64,000 bases of DNA from Petunia secreta. Taxonomy: Eukaryota > Streptophyta > Magnoliopsida > Solanales > Solanaceae. Under the pieces are notes generated by a model that was not told the origin of the DNA, ran no database searches, and worked only from the letters and a program-made list of their open reading frames with translations. Below, one piece after another: positions 10,701 to 22,098 of the stretch; positions within the stretch are counted from its first letter, which is position 1; each line of letters opens with the position of its first letter. The stretch is from NCBI GenBank assembly GCA_029990175.1, contig JARKIP010000003.1, positions 682,001 through 746,000 of the forward strand. The letters run 5' to 3'. A program made the translations under genes and the position numbers.

Positions 10701-12145
10701 TGGAGTTCCGTCTGACATCTAGCGCAACTATCCCAGTTCAAGTGGTCCTAGCTCTTTCTTAGCAACATAGCAAATGTCACACTTACTTTCTGCATCGTGG
10801 ATACACCCTGTTTCGGATCTTGCAAATAAGCTTAGTGACTCTTGTTCTATTTCTTCACAGTACTATGGGATGAACAACGCCTAAAGCTTCTCCCAAACGT
10901 ATCCACTCTTCATGATACAATTTTGGTATGTCGTCCTTCCGGCTTGATGTGCGGTGCTGGGCTCCAATTATCAATGTTGATCATGACTTGCTGAGAACTT
11001 TTCCATCGTCGAGGGTGTGCCCTGCTCGCTGGAATTAAACCTGAATCCTGTAAGACAGAGTTTTGCAATTTTCTTTTGTTGCTCATGGGAGGTTAGCGCC
11101 GAAAGGGCGAAGAATTAATGGTGAGGCAAGATGTACAAATGGGATAAAAAAAAGTTTAAGGGCGAAAGTCGTTTGGACAGAGAACGTCTTTCTGAAAAGG
11201 GAAACTTATCTGGCAATAAACTGGCGTCCTTGATGATCATGACATGTATCTTGGATGACCTCGTCCGACCAGTACCACTTGTTTGTTGAGAGTTGATCCA
11301 CGGAAGATATCAAACCATAACCAAGTTGAGGTGACTCTCAAGTCGACTAGTAGCGCCCTTTCGGGTTTTCACCAACTAGCCTCTCTCTTTAATCTTTTGC
11401 CTCACTGTTTGTCTTGCGGCGCCTTCTCAGGTTTTCACCGGCAAGACTTTTTCTTTTCTCTTTTTTTTTTTTCTTTTTCTTTTTTTTTTCCAATTCAATT
11501 TACAACACCAACATCTCTTGAAAAATGTGAATAGATGATACAAAAATGATAGAAGTTTGTTTTTATTTTATTTTATTTATGAAATAAAATAAAAACAAAC
11601 TTCTGCCCCAGTTTAGCATGAAAAGGGGATCTAAATTTCCTTTGATGTTGGCCGCAAACTTGAAGGCAAGTTTTGCGTCAATATGAGACAGGAAAGAATG
11701 AACCTTTCACTGTTACGAACACAAAGAAAATGGGGAGGAATATTGAATTTCCTCCATTTTCTTTTAAAAAATAAAAACAACTTCTGCCCCAGTTTAGGAT
11801 AAACTGGGGTCTCTTGTTTTCTTGACATATTCCGCAAGCCTGGAGGCAAACTTTGCGCGAATAAAAGTAGAAAGGGAAAGAGGAATTTTCTTTTATTGCG
11901 ACCGCACCAGAATGGTTGCCTACGTATCCTTTTGAGAGGAATCAGGTCAGACGTAGCTCTAGGCAAATGCCCAGGTTTCTTTTGATGCTTTTCAGTTTCA
12001 TTTCATTTTGGTACAATTACATTGATTCCAGCCGAGAATATGTCTCGAAAGTACAATATTCAAAATGCTAATAAGGGATACAATTTGGGATAGCAAAAGA
12101 GAACAGAAGCCTTGCATTCATCCTGATTTGAAAGCCATCTTGAAA
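10701..12145 (-). other. Ogre 3' untranslated region, proximal part
   Basis: No plausible coding frame. It holds a pyrimidine-rich run on the + strand (about 11450-11490), a perfect hairpin (11551-11604), and a block of about 180 bp present twice (from about 11598 and from about 11779). Each copy starts with ACTTCTGCCCCAGTTTA. Confidence 0.6.
11551..11604. repeat. Perfect 23-bp inverted repeat with 8-base loop
   Basis: The arm AGAAGTTTGTTTTTATTTTA (continuing TTT) at 11551-11573 is matched exactly by its complement at 11582-11604, around the loop TATTTATG. It lies in the Ogre 3' untranslated region. A shorter palindrome, CCCCAGTTTA...TAAACTGGGG, is at 11787-11809. Confidence 0.8.
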
Positions 12146-15100
12146 TCAAATGTAGTACCTCTTGACCGCGTCTGCATTGACGGGTATTTCAGTTGTCCTG
12201 CCTTCTGGATCTGTAAGGTACAAGGCGCCATTTGGCAATACTTTCTTTACCAGGTATGGCCCTTGCCAATTTGGAGCAAATTTTCCTTTAGCTTCTTCCT
12301 GATGAGGAAAGATTCTCTTCAAGACTAATTGCCCTTCTTTCAAGTCGCGGAGGCGCACTTTCTTGTTGTAGGCTCGGGCCATTCTTTGCTGATACAATTG
12401 GCCATGACAAACTGCATTGAGCCTCTTTTCATCAATGAATGACAACTGTTCCAATCGGTTCTTGACCCACTCCGTGTCCTCAATCTCTGCTTCCACAATA
12501 ATCCTGAGAGATGGTATTTCAACTTCAGCGGGTATGACTGCTTCAGTTCCATATACCAATGAATATGGGGTCGCACCTATGGAGGTGCGCACAGTTGTGC
12601 GGTAACCAAGCAAAGCGAAAGACAACTTCTCATGCCAATCACGAGATCCTTGTATCATTTTCCTAAGGATCTTCTTGATATTCTTATTGGCTGCTTCAAC
12701 CGTGCCATTTGCCTTTGGTCGGTAAGGTGTGGAATTTCGGTGTATGATCTTGAATCTTTCACACACGTCATTCATTAAATGACTGTTCAGATTTGCCGCA
12801 TTATCAGTGATGATGGTACTTGGGATACCAAAGCGACAAATAATATTAGAATGAATGAAATCCACCACAGCTTTCTTGGTCACGGACTTGAGAGTGACGG
12901 CCTCAACCCATTTGGTGAAATAATCTATTGCAACCAAAATGAATCTGTGCCCATTCGATGCTCTTGGTTCGATAGGCCCGATAACATCCATCCCCTATGC
13001 TGTAAAAGGCCACGGGGCTGACATTGTGTGCAACTCTAAAGGAAGTGAATGTATCAAATCACCGTGTACTTGGCATTGATAACACTTTCGCACAAAAGTA
13101 ATGCAGTCATTTTCCATGGTAAGCCAGAAGTATCCCGCTCTGAGTACTTTCTTAGCTAGCACGTACCCGCTCATGTGGGGTCCACAGATCCCGGAATGCA
13201 TGTCATTGAGAATTTTCGTGGCTTCAGTTGCATCCACGCATCTTAACAGTCCCAAATCAGGTGTCCTTTTGTACACCACCCCTCCACTCAGAAAGAAACC
13301 ACTTGCCAGTCGTCGAAGCGTTCTCTTTTGATTATTTTCTGCCATTGGAGGATATGTCCCATCTTGAAGGAAATTCTTGACATCAAAGTACCACGGCTGA
13401 CCGTCAATTTCTTCTTCAATCACATTGCAGTATGCATGTTGGCTTTGGACCTGAATCTCTAATGGATCAATATGGGCTTTATCAGGATGGACAAGCATTG
13501 AGGCTAATGTAGCCAATGCGTCAGCCAGCTCATTATGTATTCTGAGAACATGTCTAAACTTTAGAACATCGAACTTTTGGCGAAGGTCGTCCATACACTG
13601 CTTGTACATAATCAACTTAAGATCTCGAGTCTCCCATTCACCCTTCATTTGGCGTATTAAAAGATCTGAATCTCCGATCACCAGCAATTCTTTGATGTCC
13701 ATGTCTAGAGCCATACGCAAACCCATTATGCAAGCTTCATACTCAGATGTGTTATTAGTGCAATTGAAGCGGAGTTGGGCAGCTGCCGGATAGTAATGTC
13801 CCGTCGGAGAAATGAGGACTGCTCCAATACCATGGCCTTTTGAGTTAGAAGCACCGTCAAAGTACATTTTCCACACGTGCTCTTCTTCATTAATCAACTC
13901 TTCAAGCACATCTACCTCCTCATCAGGGAAGTAAGTCTTCAACGGCTCATAATCATCATCCACCGGATTTTCAGCCAAATGATCGGCTAAGGCTTGAGCT
14001 TTCATTGCAGTTCTGGTGACATAAACTATGTCAAATTCTGTGAGCAGGATCTGCCATTTTGCAAGTTTGCCAGTTGGCATCGGCTTTTGAAATATGTACT
14101 TCAATGGATCCATCCGGGAAATCAGATAAGTGGTATAGGACAAAAGATAATGTTTCAACTTTTGTGCAACCCAAGTTAGAGCACAACACGTCCTTTCCAA
14201 CAAAGTGTATCTGGCCTCGCAATCTGTGAACTTCTTGCTCAGATAATAAATGGCCTGTTCTTTCTTTCCCGAGGCATCATGTTGCCCCAATACACAACCA
14301 AAGGAGTTTTCATTGACTGACAAGTACAAAAACAATGGTCGGCCAGGCTCAGGCGGAACCAAAACAGGAGGATTTGACAAGTATTGCTTGATCTTGTCGA
14401 AGGCTTCTTGGCACTCCTCGGTCCATGCAATTGATGCATTCTTTTTCAACAACTTGAGGATCAGCTCACATATTGTGGTAAGTTGAGCAACGAACCTACT
14501 GATGTAATTCAACCTGCCTAGAAAGCTTTTAACATCCTTCTTGGTTCGAGGCGGAGGTAATTCTTGTATTGCTTTGATCTTTGCGGGATCCAGTTCAATA
14601 CCTCGCCTGCTAACAATGAAACCCAATAATTTTCCAGCAGGCACACCAAATGCACACTTGGCTGGATTCAGCTTCAGATTGTACCTACGGAGCCTTTCAA
14701 AGAACTTTCTGAGATCTCTCACGTGGTCTTCAGCAGTTCTAGACTTGATAATCACATCATCCACGTACACTTCTATTTCTTTATGCATCATATCATGGAA
14801 AATGGCAGTCATAGCTCTCACGTAGGTTGCCCCAGCATTTTTCAAACCAAATGGCATCACTCTATAGCAATAAGTTCCCCAAGGCGTAGTGAATGCCGTT
14901 TTTTATGCATCATCTTCATCCATCTGGATTTGGTGGTATCCGGCATAGCAGTTAACAAAGGATTGTATCTCATGTTTGGCACAATTATCTACGAGAGTGT
15001 GAATATTAGGCAACGGGAAATTGTCTTTGGGACTTGCCTTGTTCAAATCTCGATAGTTGACACATATCCTTGTTTTTCCATCTTTCTTAGGAACCGGAAC

Positions 15101-15650
15101 AACATTTGCAACCCAAGTAGTGTACTGAACCGATTGAATCACTTTTGCATCCAACTGTTTCATTATTTCATCATGGATTTTCTTGATCATATCAGTTTTG
15201 AACTTCCGTTGCATTTGTCTCACTGGAGGGAAGCCAGGTTGAATTGGCAATTCATGGACTATCAATTCGGAACTCAAACCCGGCATCTCATCATACGACC
15301 ATGCAAAAACATCTCGATATTCAAAGAGCACTTTCCGAATATCGTTCTTCACTTCAGGTAGGGCATACATGCTTATCTTGGTTTCCCTCACATCATCAGG
15401 GCTCTCAAGATTAACATCCTCTGTATCAGCCAAATTGGGTTTAGGCTTGCCCTCATGGCGTTCAACTTCCAGGCCTATCTCAAAATCTGCCTGTTCCCCG
15501 TCATATTCGATCTCATTAACAGATTCCTCAATGTTTTCTTCGTCACTTTCAACCTCAACTATGGTTATGGAGCCAAAATCAGATTGTGGTCCCTGGATGG
15601 ACGATAAGTTCCTTGAACATGTCATGATATCAGGACCAGCAGATATATCA
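12146..15650 (-). pseudogene. Ogre pol: RT, RNase H, second RNase H, integrase (two in-frame stops)
   Basis: This is the second exon of the Ogre polyprotein. In minus-strand order: an acidic linker; reverse transcriptase with VPKKDGKTRICVNYRDLN and catalytic YVDD near 14755-14770; a first RNase H-like connection domain (ALTWVAQKLKHYLL region); an archaeal-type RNase H beginning YFDGASNSKGHGIGAVL near 13860; an integrase zinc-binding HHCC motif (ICGPHMSGY to CYQC, about 13190-13060); and a catalytic core with Asp near 12988, Asp in TDNAAN near 12800 and Glu in GTVEAANKNIKK near 12700. A chromodomain is not visible; the C-terminus is the usual KGKFAPNWQGPYLV module. The frame is continuous except for TAA at 14905-14903 (Glu expected) and TAG at 12997-12995 (Trp expected). 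The double RNase H is diagnostic of the Tat lineage. Confidence 0.9.
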
Positions 15651-15841
15651 CTACAGATAAACAAAAATAGAATAAAATTAGGAATATGAACAGAGATTGA
15701 AGTAAAGCTTGGCTCTTGGCCTTTCATTAATGAAAAAGGGTTTGAATTACAAAAGGAAAGATGAGCAAAATAATACACTTGGCATACAACCCTTAGAATA
15801 TCCAAGTGTATTCAAAAGAAAACTGTAAAACAACAGTCTAC
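15651..15841 (-). other. Ogre intron between protease and RT (predicted, 191 nt)
   Basis: On the minus strand the gag-protease frame ends with TCTTGGTAGAC. The stop codon TAG lies inside the candidate donor G|GTAGAC, with the intron starting at 15841. The candidate acceptor is TTTATCTGTAG at 15651. Removing exactly these 191 bases takes out the stop and puts the RT frame in register with the protease frame. Splicing at this junction is established for Ogre elements; these exact sites are my prediction. Confidence 0.75.
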
Positions 15842-18800
15842 CAAGACCCCTTCCTGATGGGGAAGGGAGTTGCATTCCAGTTTGTCAGGTGCACGTCCGG
15901 GCCAATGTACTGAATTGAAGCATTACTGGAGCCTTCACCCGGCTGTACCATGCAGATTTCAAAAATGCCACCTAGATCAAATGGTGCATCCTGGTTGTCT
16001 TCCACTGTGTTGACATTTGTAGCAACAACCTTTGGTTTCATAACATAACCCACAAAAGACTGAGCGAGACACGGAATTGGCTTTGGGAGAGACCAAACTT
16101 CCGACTTCTTTTTCTTTGCTTGCTTGCGATCAGCTGCTTTTGGCTTGAAACCTAGTCCCCATGTGCCTTGCACGCCATTTGGACAAACCGGATTTACCCT
16201 GCCTTGTAGTGACGCTCCCAAACCCTTTCCAAATTGGAAACAATGCTTTAACATTTCGGACGCCATCATGATAGACGTCTCTGACACTCTTGGGATGGGT
16301 ATAGGTTTCCCTTCTGTTACTTTTTCCACATACACCACATCGGAGGTTTGATACATGATGGTTGGGCGTGTAGTGACGGCTTCAAGGGCTGGTACGTCCA
16401 GGCTATTGTTAAACTGTGAGTCATCCTCTCCATAAACCACGACAGCTTGATTATCCCAAGTAAACTTGACCACCTGATGAACTGTGGATGGTACTGCACA
16501 AGCCATGTGAATCCATGGTCGACCCAATAACAGATTGTATGATGCATCCGTCTCCATGACTTGAAACTCAATGCTGAAGGTAGCGGGCCCAATGGTTAAC
16601 TCAAGATTGATGATGCCCAAAGATTCTCGAACTTCACCATCAAAAGCACGAACAGCAGAGGAACTTGCCCTGATTTTGCTCATATCCACCCTTAGACTCT
16701 TCAATGTAGACAGAGGGCAAATGTTCAATCCCGCGCCACCATCTATTAGAACACGTGTGACATAGGAGTCTTCACACTTGACTGAGACATGAAGTGCTCG
16801 ATTATGACCGGTTCCTTCTGCTGGCAGCTCCTCATGGGTGAACATCACACGATTAGTCTCAAATACTCTGCCAGCAAGTGCTTCCAGATTAGCCACAGTA
16901 GTTTGCTCAGGAATGTAGGCCTCATTCAATATCTTCAACAGTGCATTGCGATGTGCTTCAGAGTTCATAAGTAGAGACAAGAGTGATATCTGAGCTGGAG
17001 TCTTTCTCAACTGCTCGACGATAGAATAATCTATCGATCTCATTTTCTTCAAAAATTCTTCAGCTTCTTTCTCAGACACAGGCTCGTTGATGGGTCCTTG
17101 GTCTTCTCGACCTGGCTTTGCCTTTCTCAATTCTTCCGGGGTAAAACATCTCCCGGACCGGGTTAGACCATTTACATCTGCAGCAACCTCCATGATTTCT
17201 TTCCCGTTGTAAGACACAATTGTCTTGTTGTAGTTCCAAGGAACAGCCTTTGTACTTTTGACAGGGAGTTGCGCTGCTTGAGTGATGATAACCGGTTCAC
17301 ACTTCTTTGCCTTAACCTCGAAGACCGGAGTTTTCTGGCATGATGCCCCTTGCACAATAAATGTTGGTGCAATGTCATGAACTTTTTCCTGCTTTGCAAC
17401 CGGAATTGTGAAACTTGGCTCAACAACAGTATCTTGCTTTGCTTTGTTGACAGACGCACTTGACTTTCCCCTGATTACAACAATAAACGGCTCAGGGCCT
17501 TTGATGTCTGGAGAGGGACCAACTGCCACAATCTGCTTTGCGGCTTTCCCTTTCAAGTCCTCTTCTATGCATACCATCCCTACCATGGGTACGTTGTTTT
17601 GAACATCATGAGCTGGTAAAGGATTTTGATTCACATTTTGTGTTTTATCCCCCACGACTTTTATCTGATTATTGTCTATCATTGCCTGGATTACCCTTTT
17701 GAGTTCCCAGCAGGATTCTGTGTCGTGTCCAGGTGCTCCAGAATGAAACGCACAATGGCGTGAATGATCAACCCTTCCATTGGGGTTCACTTTTCCCGGG
17801 ATTGGCTTCAACAGATTGGCTTGTTGCAATTTTTCAAACAAATTAGTGTAAGTCTCCCCCAGTGGGGTGAACTGCCTTTTCTCTTGTTGCATGTTTCTCT
17901 GTTGCATGTTTGGACGAAAACCCTGCGGACCTCGTGGTCGATAAGGCATCTCCTGGTGGGCCTGGAATTGAGTATGTGCCTGTTGATTGTTATATTGGAC
18001 TGGAGCAGGGGGTGGACGCCACTGTGGACCAGATAGAGGCTGAGCATAAGATGCTGCATTTACAGGGAATGAGAACTGCGGCATGGAAAATTGCTGGCCG
18101 TGAGTTGGATAGAATTGTTGTGGCGGGGGTGCCTGAATGTACCCTTGACGGTCGTTGTATCTCCCATCATTTCTTCTCGGTCCAGGACCAACCATTGCCA
18201 CTTCATCTTTTTTCTCTTTCTTCTTCCCAAAATTACCCGACCCTGATTGCAACGCTTGGGTCGTGGCTCTCAAAGCTGTTTGGCTAACAATCTTGCCTGC
18301 TTTGATTCCTCTCTCAATCATCTCCCCAATTTTTACTGCTTCACTAAATTGCTTTCCAAGGGCAGAGGCCATCGCCTGGTAGTATGTTTCGTCAAGCACT
18401 TCGATGAATTCTTCGACCATTTTATCGTCTGGGATCAAAGGGCTCACACGCGCCGCCTGTTCGCGCCACCTATAGGCATACTCTCTGAAGCTTTCGCCTG
18501 GTTTCTTTGTGATCGTCTTCAAAGAAGAACGATCAGGAGCAGCCTCCATTTTGTAGCCATAATGATTCAGGAAAGCGCTGGCCATGTCGTCAAAGGTGAC
18601 CCACTTGGAAACATCTTGTTGCACAAACCATTCTGTGGCCGGTCCTCCCAAACTGTCCGCAAAGTACGCCATCAATAATTCGTCCTTCTCGATACCCCTC
18701 ATTTTGTTAAGGTATATCTTCACATGGATCCTCGGGTCACTTTGCCCAGTGTATGGATCAAATTTGGGCACAACAAAGCCTTCAGGCAATGGCACATGAG

Positions 18801-19515
18801 GGAATAAGCACATGTCTTTGTATGAAATACTGGTTTTACCCCCTTGCCCTTGTATGTTTTTCACAGTTTGCTCCAGGCTTTTCAATTTCCGAGCAAAGTC
18901 AGCCTCTTCTGTTTTCCCCAATCTTTCGACATCAGCATGTGATTCTGGGTGGTGTCCATGATCATACGACTCAGTGGGGCGGAGTACATTACCCCGGGTT
19001 TGGTCGAATTGTTGATCACGAGCCCTCAACTGTGGGTCACTGTTTGACCTTTGCAAAGTGTGTCCTGCAGGAACAGTGAATACTGTGGCAGGAACTTGGG
19101 CTTGGCCATGTTGTCTATGTTGTGGGAATTGTGCCCCAGGTTGTACAGTAGAGGGTCCAGCTACGTTGTCAGTTTCTGGATGTGGACCGAACCCTGGAGG
19201 ATAACGGGGGTCTTCTGCCATTGTAGATTGCCCTTGCCCTGGTGGCTGAGCATTCGCCGTGAAACCAGCAGCACCTGGCGGAGCAGGAGGTGCCTGAACT
19301 GCCGACAAGTTACGGACCAGTAGCATCATCATTTCTTTCATGGCCGTGAAATCCTCGGCCATCTTAGCCTGTTGTTCAGCCAAGCGAACCAGCTCAGTGT
19401 TCTCAGTTTCTTCGGCCATCGTTGCTGGAGTGTCTTCTTGAAGAGGTGCTTCAACCACTTCTGGAACAGGCAGTGGTCCCTTGATTCTGGTGGAATAGGA
19501 ATGTGGGGCCAGCAC
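15838..19515 (-). CDS. Ogre Gag-protease with G-patch
   Basis: Uninterrupted frame of 1225 codons. No ATG lies at the left limit; the first in-frame ATG is at 19419 (codon 33), a plausible true start. Seen in order: proline/glutamine-rich N-terminal region with a possible coiled segment; gag core about residues 250-410 (DPRIHVKIYLNKMRG, FLNHYGYK, GESFREYAYRWREQAARV); glutamine/proline-rich linker; a zinc-knuckle-like stretch near 585-605 (HCAFHSGAPGHDTESCW); retropepsin near 920 with LIDGGAGLNICPLS, where the catalytic triplet is D-G-G, and LLGRPWIHM further on; then a glycine-rich G-patch-like segment near 1085-1120 (FGKGLGASLQGR, GTWGLGFKP) followed by lysines. The frame ends in the predicted intron. 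It should produce capsid and process the polyprotein in cytoplasmic particles. Confidence 0.88.
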   Translation of the reverse strand: MLAPHSYSTRIKGPLPVPEVVEAPLQEDTPATMAEETENTELVRLAEQQAKMAEDFTAMKEMMMLLVRNLSAVQAPPAPPGAAGFTANAQPPGQGQSTMAEDPRYPPGFGPHPETDNVAGPSTVQPGAQFPQHRQHGQAQVPATVFTVPAGHTLQRSNSDPQLRARDQQFDQTRGNVLRPTESYDHGHHPESHADVERLGKTEEADFARKLKSLEQTVKNIQGQGGKTSISYKDMCLFPHVPLPEGFVVPKFDPYTGQSDPRIHVKIYLNKMRGIEKDELLMAYFADSLGGPATEWFVQQDVSKWVTFDDMASAFLNHYGYKMEAAPDRSSLKTITKKPGESFREYAYRWREQAARVSPLIPDDKMVEEFIEVLDETYYQAMASALGKQFSEAVKIGEMIERGIKAGKIVSQTALRATTQALQSGSGNFGKKKEKKDEVAMVGPGPRRNDGRYNDRQGYIQAPPPQQFYPTHGQQFSMPQFSFPVNAASYAQPLSGPQWRPPPAPVQYNNQQAHTQFQAHQEMPYRPRGPQGFRPNMQQRNMQQEKRQFTPLGETYTNLFEKLQQANLLKPIPGKVNPNGRVDHSRHCAFHSGAPGHDTESCWELKRVIQAMIDNNQIKVVGDKTQNVNQNPLPAHDVQNNVPMVGMVCIEEDLKGKAAKQIVAVGPSPDIKGPEPFIVVIRGKSSASVNKAKQDTVVEPSFTIPVAKQEKVHDIAPTFIVQGASCQKTPVFEVKAKKCEPVIITQAAQLPVKSTKAVPWNYNKTIVSYNGKEIMEVAADVNGLTRSGRCFTPEELRKAKPGREDQGPINEPVSEKEAEEFLKKMRSIDYSIVEQLRKTPAQISLLSLLMNSEAHRNALLKILNEAYIPEQTTVANLEALAGRVFETNRVMFTHEELPAEGTGHNRALHVSVKCEDSYVTRVLIDGGAGLNICPLSTLKSLRVDMSKIRASSSAVRAFDGEVRESLGIINLELTIGPATFSIEFQVMETDASYNLLLGRPWIHMACAVPSTVHQVVKFTWDNQAVVVYGEDDSQFNNSLDVPALEAVTTRPTIMYQTSDVVYVEKVTEGKPIPIPRVSETSIMMASEMLKHCFQFGKGLGASLQGRVNPVCPNGVQGTWGLGFKPKAADRKQAKKKKSEVWSLPKPIPCLAQSFVGYVMKPKVVATNVNTVEDNQDAPFDLGGIFEICMVQPGEGSSNASIQYIGPDVHLTNWNATPFPIRKGSW

Positions 19516-19985
19516 GGCAGTTGCTCAAGCTCTAAACAAATCAAGACACGTTAGTGCAACAAGATAGCATGGAATATGAATTTGCTCGTCGGCCTAAACA
19601 ATGCCTAAGGTCGTTATGCATCATCCCAAATTGGTTTAGATTAGATCCCCAAGTGTATTATTTGATCTCTTTTCTCTTCTTTCTTTTTTTCTTTCTTTTC
19701 TTTTCCTTTCTTTTCTTTCTTTTTCTTCTTTTTTTTTTTTCAAGTGAGGCTAGAGGATGAAATGAATTGACACATAAAAATAAGCAAAATATTTTCATTA
19801 CTTCAAAAGAAAGAGTACATACGGTGCTTCCGGAGCACGACCAAAAGGAACGTACAAATGACTTAAAAAGGTGAAAATAAATTACAACATGCCAAATTCA
19901 AAAACGACATAAAGTACAACAATGCCAGGATGTAAAATAAATGACAAAAAGCAATAATCTGCATCATCTTGGCCTGATGTATCTA
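19516..19985 (-). other. Spacer between Ogre ORF1 and gag
   Basis: Non-coding stretch of about 470 bp. The + strand shows a pyrimidine tract of some 75 bases at about 19665-19740 (runs of TTTTC), which is a purine tract on the element's sense strand. In position and composition it could act in internal initiation of gag or as a second plus-strand primer site. Both are guesses. Confidence 0.5.
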
Positions 19986-21980
19986 CTAGGGTGACTGGGG
20001 CACAAAGTCAGCTGGCTCCTCTGGGTCGAACTCAAATGGCTCCACGGGATCTGCTGGCGGGCCTTCTGCAAAAGTACGACGCAATCCATTCAAATCTGCC
20101 GCAACTCTAGTGACGAAGGGAAGCACATGTGGGAGTATGTCCTCTGCGGGAAGCCTCCTATACTCATCGATGGACCGTGCCACATATGTAGCGGATTCAT
20201 AAACTTGCCGATAAGCTACACTGATGGTCCGTCCTGCAGCCTGTATATCTCGAAGTCGGTCCTATGCTAGCCCTCTGAGCTGCTCACCCTGCTCTAATGC
20301 CCTGTCAAGTCGAGCTCGAGAATCTATGGCATCCTGGCGATGATACTCTTCCCTTTTCCTGCTTTCCAACAAAGCTGCCCTGTCGGCATCCCGCTCTGTC
20401 AATGCCTGTGAGTGCATGACACGGAGTCGTCTGACTGTGTCTAGGTGCTGATGCGCGAAACCCTCACTCTCTGCCTGAGCAGCTCTGGCGGCATCCCGCT
20501 CTGTCAATGCCTATGAGTGCATGACACGGAGTCGTCTGACTGTGTCTAGGTGCTGATGCGCGAAACCCTCACTCTCTGACTGAGCAGCTCTGGCGGCATC
20601 CCTCTCTGCAATTAAGCTTTGTATGGTATCACGGTATTCCTTCCTAATCTCGTGCCTAGCAAGCTGAACCTGCATATCCAGCCTAGCCTCAGTGTCAACC
20701 ATGCCTGCTCTCGACCTCGCGGGCATCTCTCTGGGTATGGGCTGATGGTAATACCAGAACTTATACTCCCGAACGACCTCCCCCTTAAGTCCATCCTGAA
20801 CCTGTGTGCTTTCTGCGAGGTGCCTCCTAGTATCCCACAGGCGCAGGATCTCACCTCTAAGAGTAGCTGGGTTGAGAGGATAGTCTGAGGCATATGCACT
20901 CATGTCTTCAACTATTGGGATCTCCTGCTTTCGACCCAACTGCCTAAGTACACGCAGAGGAACATAAGGCTGGGATGCTGTCAAACCCATCAGAACGAGA
21001 AAAGGACGATCCACGCATCTGTGTACAACCTCCCTCTTAGGAAACCAGCTGCACTGCCACAAAATCTTGTCCGGCGTGAGAGAGTTCAAGAAAGACCTCC
21101 AATCTGGCTCACTTCCTGGGAATTTATACCTCTCGATGTGTTCGAGATGGTATTCAAGATAATCGATGTCACAGCACCTAAGAATATCACGAGGTGGGCA
21201 AGGGCGTACATGCTCCAAGAACCAGACCTGTAATAGAAGGTTACACCCCTCAAAGAAACCGCTCTCTCCCTTGTGGCATCGAGTCAAAGCATGAAACATA
21301 CTACCCAGAATCGTCGGGATGATAGTGGCATCTGGTGCTCCACCATACAAAGCTGCCATGGTCCAACTGACCTTAATGGATATCGCTCTATCCGGTAGTG
21401 GGAAAACCAACAACCCTAGCAAAGCGAACACAAAGACCTTAGGACAGAGGAGTACCCAATCTTCATATTTCAACTTATCGTGGAACTCAAATCCATACTT
21501 CTTAAAACCATTATCGGCCCCAAAACGATCATAAAGGTAATCAAATGAAATCCAGCCTTGACGAACACTAGCGATTGAGAGGTCCGTCCGTAGCTTGATA
21601 TTATTGAAAAAATCACGCTCATTAACCTTCCTCGGAGCAATCATATTCTTTTTCTCAAAATCCAACTTAAGAAGCCCAGCTATTTCCTCGAGGGTCGGCG
21701 TCATCTCAAACCCCTTAAAACAGAAGGTATTTTGGTTTGGGTTCCAAAACCCAACTAGTGCACTGACCAAGTCTCGCCGCGGGACAATAGTTTTAGTCAC
21801 AAGGTCAGTCAGAAAACCAATCTTCTCCTGGACTATATCTTTCTGCATTTCACTCATTGTGTCCCACCAAGACTTTAGAGATTTATCCGATTTGGGTGGG
21901 CCATCAGTCATCATAATAGAGGGTGGAATGGCATCAGCAGGGTATTTTCTTTTGACTGTCCTAGAAGATGATGCAGCCAT
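19986..21980 (-). pseudogene. Ogre ORF1, plant-mobile-domain-like protein (two in-frame stops)
   Basis: Start chosen at the ATG at 21980, which opens MAASSSRTVKRKYPADAI; the frame is open further upstream, but the extension looks like leader sequence. The body resembles the plant mobile domain of retroelements: FWNPNQNTFCFKGFEMTPTL, EEIAGLLKLDF, then Trp/Cys-rich segments (LLLQVWFLEHVRPCPPRDIL). The C-terminal part is an arginine/glutamate-rich helix made of repeated units, including a 105-bp tandem duplication (20404-20508 and 20509-20613). TAG codons at 20513-20511 and near 20264-20262 interrupt the frame; in the sister repeat unit the first is CAG. A frame of this type upstream of gag is a hallmark of Ogre elements. 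Its role is unknown; host or virus-like assembly functions have not been shown. Confidence 0.75.
20404..20613 (-). repeat. 105-bp tandem duplication inside ORF1
   Basis: Two adjacent units of 105 bp (35 codons) are nearly identical. The minus-strand product repeats ERDAARAAQ(S/A)ESEGF and HQHLDTVRRLRVMHS. One single-base difference turns CAG into TAG in one unit. Unit length divisible by three keeps the frame. Confidence 0.9.
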
Positions 21981-22098
21981 TGTTCCTAATAAAAAAAATG
22001 TGTCAAATATTTGAAAGCCTGAGAACAACTTAAAACAACTGACCGACAGAGCAAAACAGATGCCTAAACTGCTAATTCGAAACTCCAATTTTCAACAA

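Noticed and set aside
14723..15361. Long + strand frames opposite Ogre pol and gag (for example 212 codons here)
   Set aside because: Shadows of the conserved minus-strand coding frames; no domains on the + strand.
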